This document shows positions 26,977 through 34,334 of a stretch of 64,000 bases of DNA, piece by piece. The notes below the pieces were generated by a model that worked only from the letters and a program-made list of their open reading frames with translations, searched no databases and was not told the origin of the DNA. Numbering within the stretch: position 1 is the first letter of the stretch; every line of letters begins with the position of its first letter. The stretch comes from Pseudanabaena sp. FACHB-1998 (GTDB lineage Bacteria > Cyanobacteriota > Cyanobacteriia > Pseudanabaenales > Pseudanabaenaceae), in the NCBI RefSeq assembly GCF_014696355.1, contig NZ_JACJQA010000014.1:1-64000 (forward strand). Direction: 5' to 3'. The translations under genes and the position numbers were made by a program.

Positions 26977-27735
26977 ATGCAAATGCTTAGCGTTCAAAAA
27001 AAGGCGCTTACGCTTAAAACTGATCATTGGATGGGCGCGATTATAACCTTGGTTATAGCCAGTTTATGGATTGCAAGTCTAGTTGGCTCTTTTCAGATTT
27101 TTGTACCCAATAGTTCTTGGATATGGCTAATTTGTTCTATTTTAATCCGCACATATCTGCACACTGGGCTATTTATTCTTGCCCATGAATCCATGCATGG
27201 CAACTTAATTCCCCAGAACTTGCGCTTAAACAAGATAGTTGGACGCTTGATGCTAGGTATCTATGGATTTCTGCCCTACGATCGCTGTTTTATAAATCAT
27301 ATTAATCATCATCGCTATCCTTCTCAAAGCGGCGATCCTGATTTTCATGGTGATGTTGCCAATCCCATCCATTGGTATTGCAAATTTATGGGCGAATATT
27401 TTCCCTTGCGATCGCTACTTACTTTTATTACCAGCATGATCGTGATTCTTGCAATCTTGATGCTTGGTTTCAAGGTTTCTCTCATAAATCTAATCCTCTT
27501 CTGGCTTTTACCCCTCGTCCTCAGTTCGCTACAGCTATTTTTCTTTGGGACATATCTTCCCCATCGCCTAGTTGATAACAATTTAAACTTCTCTCCCCGC
27601 TTGCATAGCGATCGCTATATGGTGTTATGGTCATTTTTGAGTTGTTACAACTTCGGTCATTATCACTGGGAGCATCACGAATATCCCCATGTTCCTTGGT
27701 ACAAGTTACCTACAGCATGTCCTATAGCAAAGTAA
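26977..27735 (+). CDS. crtW: Beta-carotene ketolase CrtW
   Basis: Membrane di-iron oxygenase that adds 4-keto groups to beta-carotene, giving echinenone/canthaxanthin, the pigments used by OCP. 252 residues with four hydrophobic segments and the histidine motifs HESMH, HINHHRYP and HYHWEHHEYPHVPW typical of CrtW. It follows ocp by about 100 bp on the same strand, so pigment synthesis and pigment-binding protein are linked. ATG 26977 is used; ATG 26983 is an alternative. Confidence 0.93.
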   Translation: MQMLSVQKKALTLKTDHWMGAIITLVIASLWIASLVGSFQIFVPNSSWIWLICSILIRTYLHTGLFILAHESMHGNLIPQNLRLNKIVGRLMLGIYGFLPYDRCFINHINHHRYPSQSGDPDFHGDVANPIHWYCKFMGEYFPLRSLLTFITSMIVILAILMLGFKVSLINLILFWLLPLVLSSLQLFFFGTYLPHRLVDNNLNFSPRLHSDRYMVLWSFLSCYNFGHYHWEHHEYPHVPWYKLPTACPIAK

Positions 27736-27741
27736 GTTTTA

Positions 27742-27792
27742 AACCTAAGAAGCGAGTTGCGGCACTTCGCGCCGCAACTCGCTTCTTAGGTT
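27742..27792 (+). repeat. Family A palindrome after crtW
   Basis: AACCTAAGAAGCGAGTTGCG to its complement around ACTTCGC, 7 bp after the crtW stop. Confidence 0.8.
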
Positions 27793-27852
27793 GCGTGTCT
27801 CAACCAGAGGGGCTGCTATAAAAACCCTTACTGGGTTTTATTTTTAATTCAC

Positions 27853-27893
27853 AACTAAAAAAGATTGAAGCATTGCTTCAATCTTTTTTAGTT
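27853..27893. terminator. Bidirectional terminator between crtW and chlI
   Basis: AACTAAAAAAGATTGAAGC and its complement, with strong A/T runs on both sides, ending 23 bp before the chlI stop. Confidence 0.8.
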
Positions 27894-27915
27894 CTATGGG
27901 TTCTATTTGATACTT

Positions 27916-28983
27916 CTATTCTTCTTCGATTCCAAATACTTGATTGAAGGTTTTGATAACTTTATAACCTGAATCAATGGATTCTAGAGGATCTTTGCGG
28001 AGACGGTGACGTAAGCAAAGACCAATTACAGCTTTGATGTCATCTACTTCTACATCCTTTCGTCCTTCCGAAGCGGCATACGCCTTGGCTGCCCGAGTAG
28101 TTACAATGTCACCACGCAAACCATCAATGTTGAGGTCAGCACACACAGTCGAAATTTTGAGACGCAAATCGCGATCGATATTTACATCATTGAGAATAGT
28201 CTGCGCTCCCACGATTTGAGCTTGCTTTTCCGCCTGTTGCTCAGACTTTTCAGATAGAAATCCATGGGGATTGTTATCAAAGGTGGTGCGATTTTCGACA
28301 ATTTGTAGACGCAGTTCGGGATCGCGTGCGGTCTTAATTTCGGCATACATTCCAAAGCGATCGAGCAACTGGGGACGCAATTCGCCTTCTTCGGGGTTGC
28401 CTGAGCCAACGAGGACAAAACGCGCAGGGTGGCGGATCGAGATCCCTTCACGCTCAACGGTATTCCATCCCGAGGCTGCGGAGTCTAACAACACATCGAC
28501 GAGGTGATCATCGAGAAGGTTAACTTCATCAATATAGAGAATGCCGCGATTTGCCTTGGCTAGTAGTCCGACTTCAAAGGCTTTTACGCCTTCGGATAAA
28601 GCTTTTTCGATGTCGATTGTGCCGCAAACGCGGTCTTCAGTTGCACCGAGGGGCAAGTCCACCATGATGACTTGCTTGGTGGTCACGGGTAGTTTCTCCC
28701 CATTGGCAATGCGTTGGCGGACTTCTTCGCTTTGCAGATCGCCATCGGTGGGATGGCTGCTAAAGGGATCGTCGGCAACAACTTCAATTTCGGGTAGGAG
28801 GTCGGCTAGGGCGCGAACGGTGGTAGATTTGCCCGTACCGCGATCGCCCATTACCATGACTCCACCGATTTTAGGATCGATGACGTTGAGCAACAGGGCG
28901 AGCTTCATCTCTTCCTGTCCGATCACGGCGGTGAAAGGAAATACAGGTCGTCTTGTCGTTGGTTTAATGGGAGTTGCAATCAA
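27916..28983 (-). CDS. chlI: Magnesium chelatase ATPase subunit I
   Basis: AAA+ motor subunit of the enzyme that inserts magnesium into protoporphyrin IX, the first step specific to chlorophyll. 355 residues. N-terminal PFTAVIGQEEMKLALLLNVI, Walker A GDRGTGKST, the chelatase insert DDPFSSHPTDGD, Walker B GILYIDEVNLLDD and the sensor GSGNPEEGELRPQLLDRF are all present. The frame must start at TTG 28983, because a stop lies three codons upstream and the next Met is inside the conserved domain. Confidence 0.96.
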   Translation of the reverse strand: MIATPIKPTTRRPVFPFTAVIGQEEMKLALLLNVIDPKIGGVMVMGDRGTGKSTTVRALADLLPEIEVVADDPFSSHPTDGDLQSEEVRQRIANGEKLPVTTKQVIMVDLPLGATEDRVCGTIDIEKALSEGVKAFEVGLLAKANRGILYIDEVNLLDDHLVDVLLDSAASGWNTVEREGISIRHPARFVLVGSGNPEEGELRPQLLDRFGMYAEIKTARDPELRLQIVENRTTFDNNPHGFLSEKSEQQAEKQAQIVGAQTILNDVNIDRDLRLKISTVCADLNIDGLRGDIVTTRAAKAYAASEGRKDVEVDDIKAVIGLCLRHRLRKDPLESIDSGYKVIKTFNQVFGIEEE

Positions 28984-29040
28984 GGTTTTTTAAATTTTGG
29001 ATCGATAAAAGGGTCACTGTAGCCAATATACAACTTTTCA

Positions 29041-29101
29041 ACCCCCGTAATACCGAGACTAAAAATGGCTACGCTATTTTTAGTCTCGGTATTATGGGGG
29101 G
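29041..29101. repeat. Long palindrome upstream of chlI
   Basis: ACCCCCGTAATACCGAGACT with TAAAAATGG and its near-perfect complement, loop CTACGC. It lies 60 bp before the chlI start, on the side where a terminator would not be needed. Confidence 0.8.
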
Positions 29102-29147
29102 TGCTTTTTATAGATGTTGACATTTTTCTTGGTACACAAAACCAGAA

Positions 29148-29180
29148 GATGAGTGGTGGTGAAAAGCACCACCACTCATC
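29148..29180. repeat. Palindrome GATGAGTGGTGGTG
   Basis: Perfect 14-bp arms around AAAAG; the flank CACAAAACCAGAA matches a family A element flank at 56583. Confidence 0.7.
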
Positions 29181-29185
29181 CAGAA

Positions 29186-29268
29186 GTGTGGCGACACTTT
29201 CGTGAGTTGATATAAGGTTTTAAAAATGAAGAAATGGCTACGTCATTTCTTTACTTTTAAAACCTTAC
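29186..29268. repeat. Family C-like repeat with hairpin
   Basis: AGTGTGGCGACACTTTCGTG followed by TAAGGTTTTAAAAATGAAG and a GAAATG/CATTTC hairpin whose right arm includes the SGNH hydrolase gene end. Confidence 0.6.
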
Positions 29269-29955
29269 ATATTCCAATTGTTTAAGGGGTTGCCAGTTAT
29301 AGATATCTTGATAGAGCGCACGATAGCCTTCGGTATTTGGATGTAAGCCATCTTCACAGAGGCGATCGCCTATCCAATCTTCTCCCCGTTCTTGCCATAG
29401 CTCGAATACGTCTAGATAGGGAATGTCGCGAACTTGGCAAGCCAGCTTCGTCACATTTTTGTAACGGAACTGATCTTCATGGTTGAAATGTAAGCATTTT
29501 AAAAAGGGCATCTTGGCTTCATTTACAGGAACCATGCCAATAAATAAGACAGGGCAAAGACTTTGGGCTTTATCTAGTAAGTTGGCGATTTCTAAACTGA
29601 AGCGATCGCGATCGGTGATATTTTTGCCAGTCTGTTTACCGACCCTTGGCGAATCATTGACTCCAACCGACAAAATAATTAAGTCGGGTAATTTGTTGCG
29701 GAGTTCGCCCCGCAGCAAAAATTCTTGCTCTAGTCGCTGGTTGACCTGTGCGGCTGTGTCTCCCCTTACGCCTAAGTTATAGAGAATATGTCCTGAGTCT
29801 GCTCCCATCCAATGCCGTCGCAATGACTCGACCCATCCACCATTAAGAGGATCACCGTAGCCATAAATTAAGCTGTCACCAAAGGCAGTAATGCGGAGAG
29901 GTTGATTGGGGCGGGAGGTAAGTGCGGAAGGATTAAGGAATTCTAAAGTCGTCAT
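29257..29955 (-). CDS. SGNH/GDSL-family hydrolase
   Basis: 232 residues. Block I FGDSLIYGYG has the nucleophile Ser, block II has GVRGDTAAQVNQR, block III GVNDS has the oxyanion Asn, and block V DGLHPNTEGY has the Asp and His of the catalytic triad. It resembles TesA-like lipases/esterases that lack a signal peptide, so it probably acts in the cytoplasm. Substrate is unknown. Start ATG 29955. Its last residues overlap a repeat hairpin. Confidence 0.85.
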   Translation of the reverse strand: MTTLEFLNPSALTSRPNQPLRITAFGDSLIYGYGDPLNGGWVESLRRHWMGADSGHILYNLGVRGDTAAQVNQRLEQEFLLRGELRNKLPDLIILSVGVNDSPRVGKQTGKNITDRDRFSLEIANLLDKAQSLCPVLFIGMVPVNEAKMPFLKCLHFNHEDQFRYKNVTKLACQVRDIPYLDVFELWQERGEDWIGDRLCEDGLHPNTEGYRALYQDIYNWQPLKQLEYVRF

Positions 29956-30051
29956 CAGGAAATATGCTAAAAAAATGCGGAATGAGCAAATTCACAAAAC
30001 TACATATAGATTAGCGTACCTCATAAGTAAATTTACTTATTTCTCCAAAAA

Positions 30052-30110
30052 AGCAAAAATTTCAAAAACCCAAAATGGCTCTGCCATTTTGGGTTTTTGA
30101 AATTTTTGCT
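30052..30110. repeat. Perfect palindrome, 28-bp arms, loop TCT
   Basis: AGCAAAAATTTCAAAAACCC then AAAATGGC and exact complement. 59 bp in total with no mismatch. Confidence 0.9.
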
Positions 30111-30116
30111 GGGTTT

Positions 30117-30162
30117 AATACCAATTCACAAAAGTGTTTGCACACTTTCGTGAATTGGTATT
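30117..30162. repeat. Family C short copy
   Basis: AATACCAATTCAC at one end and its near complement GTGAATTGGTATT at the other, around AAAAGTGTTTGCACACTTT. It looks like the family without its second hairpin. Confidence 0.75.
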
Positions 30163-30187
30163 AAACCCTTCCCGCCCAAAGAATAGG

Positions 30188-30256
30188 CAGCATTTTTCTT
30201 GAAAATTAGGCGTGCGCGACTTCGCCGCGCACGCCTAATTTTCAAGAAAAATGCTG
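30188..30256. terminator. 69-bp perfect palindrome containing the thiL stop
   Basis: 30-bp arms (CAGCATTTTTCTTGAAAATT with AGGCGTGCGC) around GACTTCGCC. The last four thiL codons and its stop lie in the right arm. Confidence 0.85.
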
Positions 30257-31276
30257 AAATGCCGATCGCATTTCTAGCCCGTCAATTTGATTACCTGCGA
30301 TTATTTCGCCAATAATTGCTGCATTAGGCAATTGATGCACAAAGGACTCGGCTAAATCCATCGGCATACATAAAACCAATTCAAAATCCTCACCACCATA
30401 CAAAACCCAATCTAAAGCCTGATCGCCTGCCAAAGTTCTTACGGCTCCGTGAATTGGCAGTGATCCCCAAAATATTTTTGCGCCGACCTTGCTGGCTCGA
30501 CAAATTTGGGCGATCGCATCAGCAAGACCATCACTGCTATCCATCCCTGCGATCGGGAAATCTTTTAAATAATTTTGCTGTTTAAGAAGCTTATGTAAAG
30601 TGGAGATCGCATCAAATCGGGGAGTGGGGCGTTGATGATAGCGACAAATTGCTTTGGTTAGCGCATCTCCTGAGAGAATGCTATGTCCAATTTTTAAGGA
30701 AGCTAATAACTTCTTTTGAAGTTGCTCATTTAAGAGAAGTTCTAATCCTGCTTTGGAGAGTCCATGAAATCCCGTCACGGCGATCGCGTCACCAACTTGG
30801 GCTGTATGCCTTTGGATGAGCTTATTGTGAGGAACCTGCCCAAAGGCGGTTACCGATAAAGTGCGAATTGGCGATCGCACCGTATCACCACCGACTAATT
30901 CTGTGCCATAGGTTTTCAAACATTCACTAAATCCCCGATATACGCCTTCAATCCATGCAACTTCTGTATCAGATGACAATCCCACCGCCATCACTAAGCC
31001 CCAAGGCTTGGCTCCCATTGCGGCTAAGTCGGACAAGTTTACCGCCGCCGCCCGCCAACCAACATCTTCGGGGCTGGTGGTGCGATCGCTAAAATGCACG
31101 CCATCAACTAACATATCAGCCGTAACGACCATCTGATGTTCTGGCAATGTTATCCCCATCGGCGCAGCATCATCCCCCACCACTTCACTGCAATATTGCC
31201 GAAATATTTTCAGCAATCCTTGCTCACCTAAGTTTTTAATCGATTTGTTAGTTGAATTTCTAATTATTTCTGTCAT
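30242..31276 (-). CDS. thiL: Thiamine-monophosphate kinase
   Basis: Phosphorylates thiamine phosphate to the active diphosphate. 344 residues from ATG 31276. Conserved segments: GDDAAPM (Mg-ATP site), VDGVHF, DVGWRAAAVNLSDLAAMGA, GGDTVRSP, VTGFHGLSKAGLELLL, MDSSDGLADAIAQIC and the C-terminal LYGGEDFELVL. The final residues QHFS are coded by an arm of a long palindrome, so the natural C-terminus may have been replaced. A member of the PurM/ThiL fold. Confidence 0.94.
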   Translation of the reverse strand: MTEIIRNSTNKSIKNLGEQGLLKIFRQYCSEVVGDDAAPMGITLPEHQMVVTADMLVDGVHFSDRTTSPEDVGWRAAAVNLSDLAAMGAKPWGLVMAVGLSSDTEVAWIEGVYRGFSECLKTYGTELVGGDTVRSPIRTLSVTAFGQVPHNKLIQRHTAQVGDAIAVTGFHGLSKAGLELLLNEQLQKKLLASLKIGHSILSGDALTKAICRYHQRPTPRFDAISTLHKLLKQQNYLKDFPIAGMDSSDGLADAIAQICRASKVGAKIFWGSLPIHGAVRTLAGDQALDWVLYGGEDFELVLCMPMDLAESFVHQLPNAAIIGEIIAGNQIDGLEMRSAFQHFS

Positions 31277-31334
31277 TTGTAGCAATTGATCGCACTACGT
31301 TGCTTCTTAAAGCAATTATCGTTCAAACGAACCA

Positions 31335-31385
31335 CCAGAAAAAATTTAAAGGTGTTGCAAAGCAACACCTTTAAATTTTTTCTGG
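31335..31385. repeat. Family B palindrome, 24-bp perfect arms
   Basis: CCAGAAAAAATTTAAAGGTG then TTGC-AAA-GCAA and the complement. Flanks CAAACGAACCA on the left and GCGCAAAGCG on the right match the other family B copies. Confidence 0.85.
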
Positions 31386-31501
31386 GTTTGAGTTTCAGCG
31401 CAAAGCGTTTTAAAACGATTGATTCAGTTTGTGCTTAATTAAACTCTCAATCCTATGGACGTGACGTTGCATACATAGCAAAGCAAGAGATAGCCAGTAC
31501 A

Positions 31502-31556
31502 AACCAAACCCCAAAAAGCGAGTTGCGGCGCTTCGCGCCGCAACTCGCTTTTTGGG
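31502..31556. repeat. Family A palindrome, 26-bp perfect arms
   Basis: AAACCCCAAAAAGCGAGTTG then CGGCGC-TTC-GCGCCG and the complement. The outer flank TAGCCAGTACAAA recurs inverted beside the copy at 15310. Confidence 0.88.
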
Positions 31557-31703
31557 GTTTATGTCCTAAGCAAAACATGGGCAACGCCGCCGTAAAAGTC
31601 CTTCCCGCCCTCCGTCATATGAATCAACGCCTTCGGAGGCTTGGCTCTAAATAATGTCCTAATGCTATAAGTAGTTTTATCTATCGTCAGGAAGATTGAT
31701 TTT

Positions 31704-32261
31704 ATGACAGGTCAACTGCTTACCCACAAATTCACCACGCAGCAATATCATCTGATGCACGAAGCTGGTGTTTTTGGGCAAGGCGATCGCTTGGAGTTAA
31801 TCAATGGAGAAATTACAGAAATGTCACCAATTGGCAGAAAACACGCAGTTTGCGTAACTCGATTAAATGAACTGTTTTTTAGTCGGTTGTTAGGCAAAGT
31901 TCAAATTTGGTCACAAAATCCGATTCGGCTAGAGGATAAATCAGAACTACAACCCGATTTAGCGATCTTGAAGCGGCGGGATGATTTTTACGCGGAGGCT
32001 TTACCCACACGTGCGGATATTTTATTAATCATTGAGGTTGCAGATAGCACGATCGCCTATGATCGCGAAGTTAAGATGCCCCTGTATGCGGCGGCGGGGA
32101 TTCCTGAAATGTGGTTATTCGATGTCAATGAGCAGGTGATTTTTGGATATTCGCAACCTGCGGCAAAGGGATATAAGAAAATGCAGCGTTATGAACAGGA
32201 TGATAAATTTTTTATGCTTGCCTTTCCTGACATCAGTTTTTCATGGCAAGAAATGTTTTAA
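31704..32261 (+). CDS. Uma2-family (DUF820) putative endonuclease
   Basis: 185 residues of the PD-(D/E)XK superfamily, highly multiplied in cyanobacteria. Seen are YHLMHEAGVFGQGDRLELIN, the active-site strand LEDKSELQPDLAIL (acidic residue), LLIIEVADSTIAYDREVK (E and K of the catalytic set), then LYAAAGIPEMWLFDV. Function in cells is unknown. The stop codon sits within a perfect 63-bp palindrome. Confidence 0.88.
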   Translation: MTGQLLTHKFTTQQYHLMHEAGVFGQGDRLELINGEITEMSPIGRKHAVCVTRLNELFFSRLLGKVQIWSQNPIRLEDKSELQPDLAILKRRDDFYAEALPTRADILLIIEVADSTIAYDREVKMPLYAAAGIPEMWLFDVNEQVIFGYSQPAAKGYKKMQRYEQDDKFFMLAFPDISFSWQEMF

Positions 32262-32318
32262 AACCAATAAGATCAGAGGTGATGCACAGCATCACCTCTG
32301 ATCTTATTGGTTTTAAAA
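32256..32318. repeat. Perfect 63-bp palindrome filling the gap between two genes
   Basis: 30-bp arms (TTTTAAAACCAATAAGATCA with GAGGTGATGC) around ACA, no mismatch. It contains the Uma2 stop codon and ends on the base before the next ATG (32319). Confidence 0.92.
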
Positions 32319-32942
32319 ATGATGATTCGATATTTGCCCCTTGTGGTGGGGATAGTGGGCGGCTTAGCACTATTGGCTAATCGAATGGTGACGGCAAATC
32401 TCACCACGAGTCAGTCACGGGCTGACGCTTTGGGGGTTTTATTAAGTGCTGTGTTAATTTTGATTGGGTTGCTATGGCAGCAAGTGCAACCCAAACCACC
32501 CGAAGCCGTCACTTTGGTGGGATCAGAAGGCTTGGAAATTGATGAAAATCTGCCAGAAGTAGTTAAAACAGAACTCGCTTGGGCAACACATATATTACTC
32601 ACGAATACGGTTACGAAAGTAGTAGCTGTTTATTACGATCGCCAGACTATTCTTCGCAGAGGCATTTTAGGCAAAAGCAAACAAGTTAATATTGGCGCGA
32701 TCGCGGAACGGGTGATGAAAACCCAAAAGCCCATATATTTGGTGAAATTAGAGCTTTACCCGGGGCGTGTCGAGTTTGATTATTTACCTGAAAATACTCA
32801 GGGCGTAATCGTGCAACCTCTGGGCGAAAAAGGAGTCATGGTTTTAGGAGCAAATATTCCCCGCAGCTATACAAAACAGGATGAAAACTGGGTAACAGCG
32901 ATCGCGGATAAATTGGCTTACAATCTCGACAAATATCAATAG
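32319..32942 (+). CDS. CCB2/CCB4-like cofactor assembly protein for cytochrome b6
   Basis: Belongs to the 'cofactor assembly of complex C subunit B' type, which helps attach heme c(i) to cytochrome b6 in thylakoids. Two close N-terminal membrane helices (about 5-20 and 38-55) are followed by a soluble domain with EVVKTELAWATHILLTNT, VVAVYYD and IVQPLGEKGVMVLGANIPRS. 207 residues from ATG 32319. A palindrome ends directly before the ATG, so any ribosome site would lie in its stem; ATG 32322 is equally possible. Confidence 0.78.
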   Translation: MMIRYLPLVVGIVGGLALLANRMVTANLTTSQSRADALGVLLSAVLILIGLLWQQVQPKPPEAVTLVGSEGLEIDENLPEVVKTELAWATHILLTNTVTKVVAVYYDRQTILRRGILGKSKQVNIGAIAERVMKTQKPIYLVKLELYPGRVEFDYLPENTQGVIVQPLGEKGVMVLGANIPRSYTKQDENWVTAIADKLAYNLDKYQ

Positions 32943-32996
32943 TTGAGTTAGTTTGCCACCATCCAACTTTACAAATGCTATCTACTTAATACAACT

Positions 32997-33626
32997 ATGC
33001 TCAATCGTATTTTTGCAACTATTGCTATTTCTTCGTTACTGACAACTGCGGCTCTATTACCGTCCTCAAGCTTAAATCAGGCGATCGCGCAAGTTCCGCA
33101 AGAGAGCAGTGAAACCAAGAAATCCCCAGAATCAGCCTCCCCTGTAATTTCATCAGAAAAGCGTGAATTGATTAAAGAATTGTTGGAAATAACGCAATCA
33201 AGTAAAAATGCTAACCAAATTATGGACGCGATGGTAAGAGCGGAATTACCGAAGCTGGTATCAACAATTTTGAAGGCTGTCCCCGCCCTAGATAGCGATC
33301 GCCCCGAAATCCAAAAGCAATTTAGTAATATTGTGTCGCGGATGGCGATCAAATATCGCGATCGCGTGATTAAAAAGATTGACCTCAATCAATTGGTGGA
33401 GCAGGTTTCCTATCCTATTTATGACAAGTATTTCACCGAGACAGAACTGCGCGATATCATCGGCTTTTACAAATCTTCAACAGGTAAAAAAGCAATTAGT
33501 GTCTTGCCCCAGATTACGGTGGATTCGATGAGCCGCACTAACGATATCCTGTTACCCAAACTATCGAGCATCATGACCGAAATCATTACTGAAGAGCTTT
33601 TAAACGCTTTACCCAAAGCAAAGTGA
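32997..33626 (+). CDS. DUF2059 domain protein, exported
   Basis: 209 residues. A signal peptide (about 1-31: IFATIAISSLLTTAALLPSS to AIAQ) is followed by a low-complexity Ser/Pro/Glu stretch and then a helical DUF2059 domain (about 55-200), with the typical DIIGFYKSSTGKKAISVLPQ. The family is periplasmic or lumenal with no settled function. It lies 54 bp after the CCB-like gene and could share its transcript. Confidence 0.8.
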   Translation: MLNRIFATIAISSLLTTAALLPSSSLNQAIAQVPQESSETKKSPESASPVISSEKRELIKELLEITQSSKNANQIMDAMVRAELPKLVSTILKAVPALDSDRPEIQKQFSNIVSRMAIKYRDRVIKKIDLNQLVEQVSYPIYDKYFTETELRDIIGFYKSSTGKKAISVLPQITVDSMSRTNDILLPKLSSIMTEIITEELLNALPKAK

Positions 33627-33756
33627 ATTTTGTAAAGCCCTTTACATGTCTGAACAAATTCAATTTACGCTTATACTGTAATGCTGACGGCGTTTACTCG
33701 TCTTCTCAAATTTTTCTCTTTAAACCTATTTCCACCGTTACATTCAGCAAATACGC

Positions 33757-34278
33757 ATGGCACTTTTAGATCGGCAAGGTCGTTTATTTGGCAAACTTAG
33801 CATTTTGGACATCGGCGCGATCGCCACAATTTTGATCGTCCTCGTCGGCTTATTTGTTGTCCCCGGTAATAGCGGCAGTTCGATCGCGCAAATGCTATCT
33901 GCCGAAAACAAAACTGTCCAAGTAGACATGAATGTACGCGGTCTTAGTGCCACTAATCCTCAAAACTTAGTCAAAGTTGGCGACAAAGTTAACATCATCA
34001 TTCGTAACCAACCACGCGGCGAAGTCACTATCAAAAAAGTTGATATTTCTACCCCAAAAGTTGTTGCTGCTAAAGCAGATGGTTCTCCAGTTTTATTTGA
34101 TGATCCCCGCGCCGTCTCCACATCTCAGTCTGACCTAGCCCTCACCCTCGAAGCTACCGCCAGAGTCACCAACGACGGTGTGGTATTTGGTAATGAAAAG
34201 GTCAAGGTCGGCACATCTATTGATATTGAAAGCCCCAAATATTTGATTCGTGGCAGTGCGATGGCAGTCAGGTATTAA
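33757..34278 (+). CDS. DUF4330 domain protein
   Basis: 173 residues. An N-terminal segment DRQGRLFGKLSILDIGAI leads into one membrane helix (about 20-40) and then a soluble beta-rich domain with VRGLSATNP and VGDKVNIIIRNQPRGEV. This is the standard layout of the cyanobacterial DUF4330 family. Function is unknown. It is just upstream of a Ser/Thr kinase gene, with a short hairpin between. Confidence 0.8.
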   Translation: MALLDRQGRLFGKLSILDIGAIATILIVLVGLFVVPGNSGSSIAQMLSAENKTVQVDMNVRGLSATNPQNLVKVGDKVNIIIRNQPRGEVTIKKVDISTPKVVAAKADGSPVLFDDPRAVSTSQSDLALTLEATARVTNDGVVFGNEKVKVGTSIDIESPKYLIRGSAMAVRY

Positions 34279-34307
34279 GTTTAAATTTGGCTTTGCCAAA
34301 TTTAAAC
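34279..34307 (+). terminator. Hairpin after the DUF4330 gene
   Basis: GTTTAAATTTGGC-TTT-GCCAAATTTAAAC, perfect 13-bp stem beginning at the stop codon. Confidence 0.6.
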
Positions 34308-34334
34308 CATTTATATTCATTTAGTTAATGTTTT

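Larger units (their letters stand above)
31286..31703. other. Gene-free stretch with family B and family A palindromes
   Basis: Holds the thiL upstream region, a family B element (core 31335-31385), a family A element (core 31502-31556) and the leader of the Uma2 gene. No coding frame is supported. Confidence 0.7.

Noticed and set aside
29041-29180. Riboswitch or sRNA upstream of chlI
   Set aside because: The structure is made of two simple palindromes of the dispersed kind, without the multi-branched conserved core of a known riboswitch.
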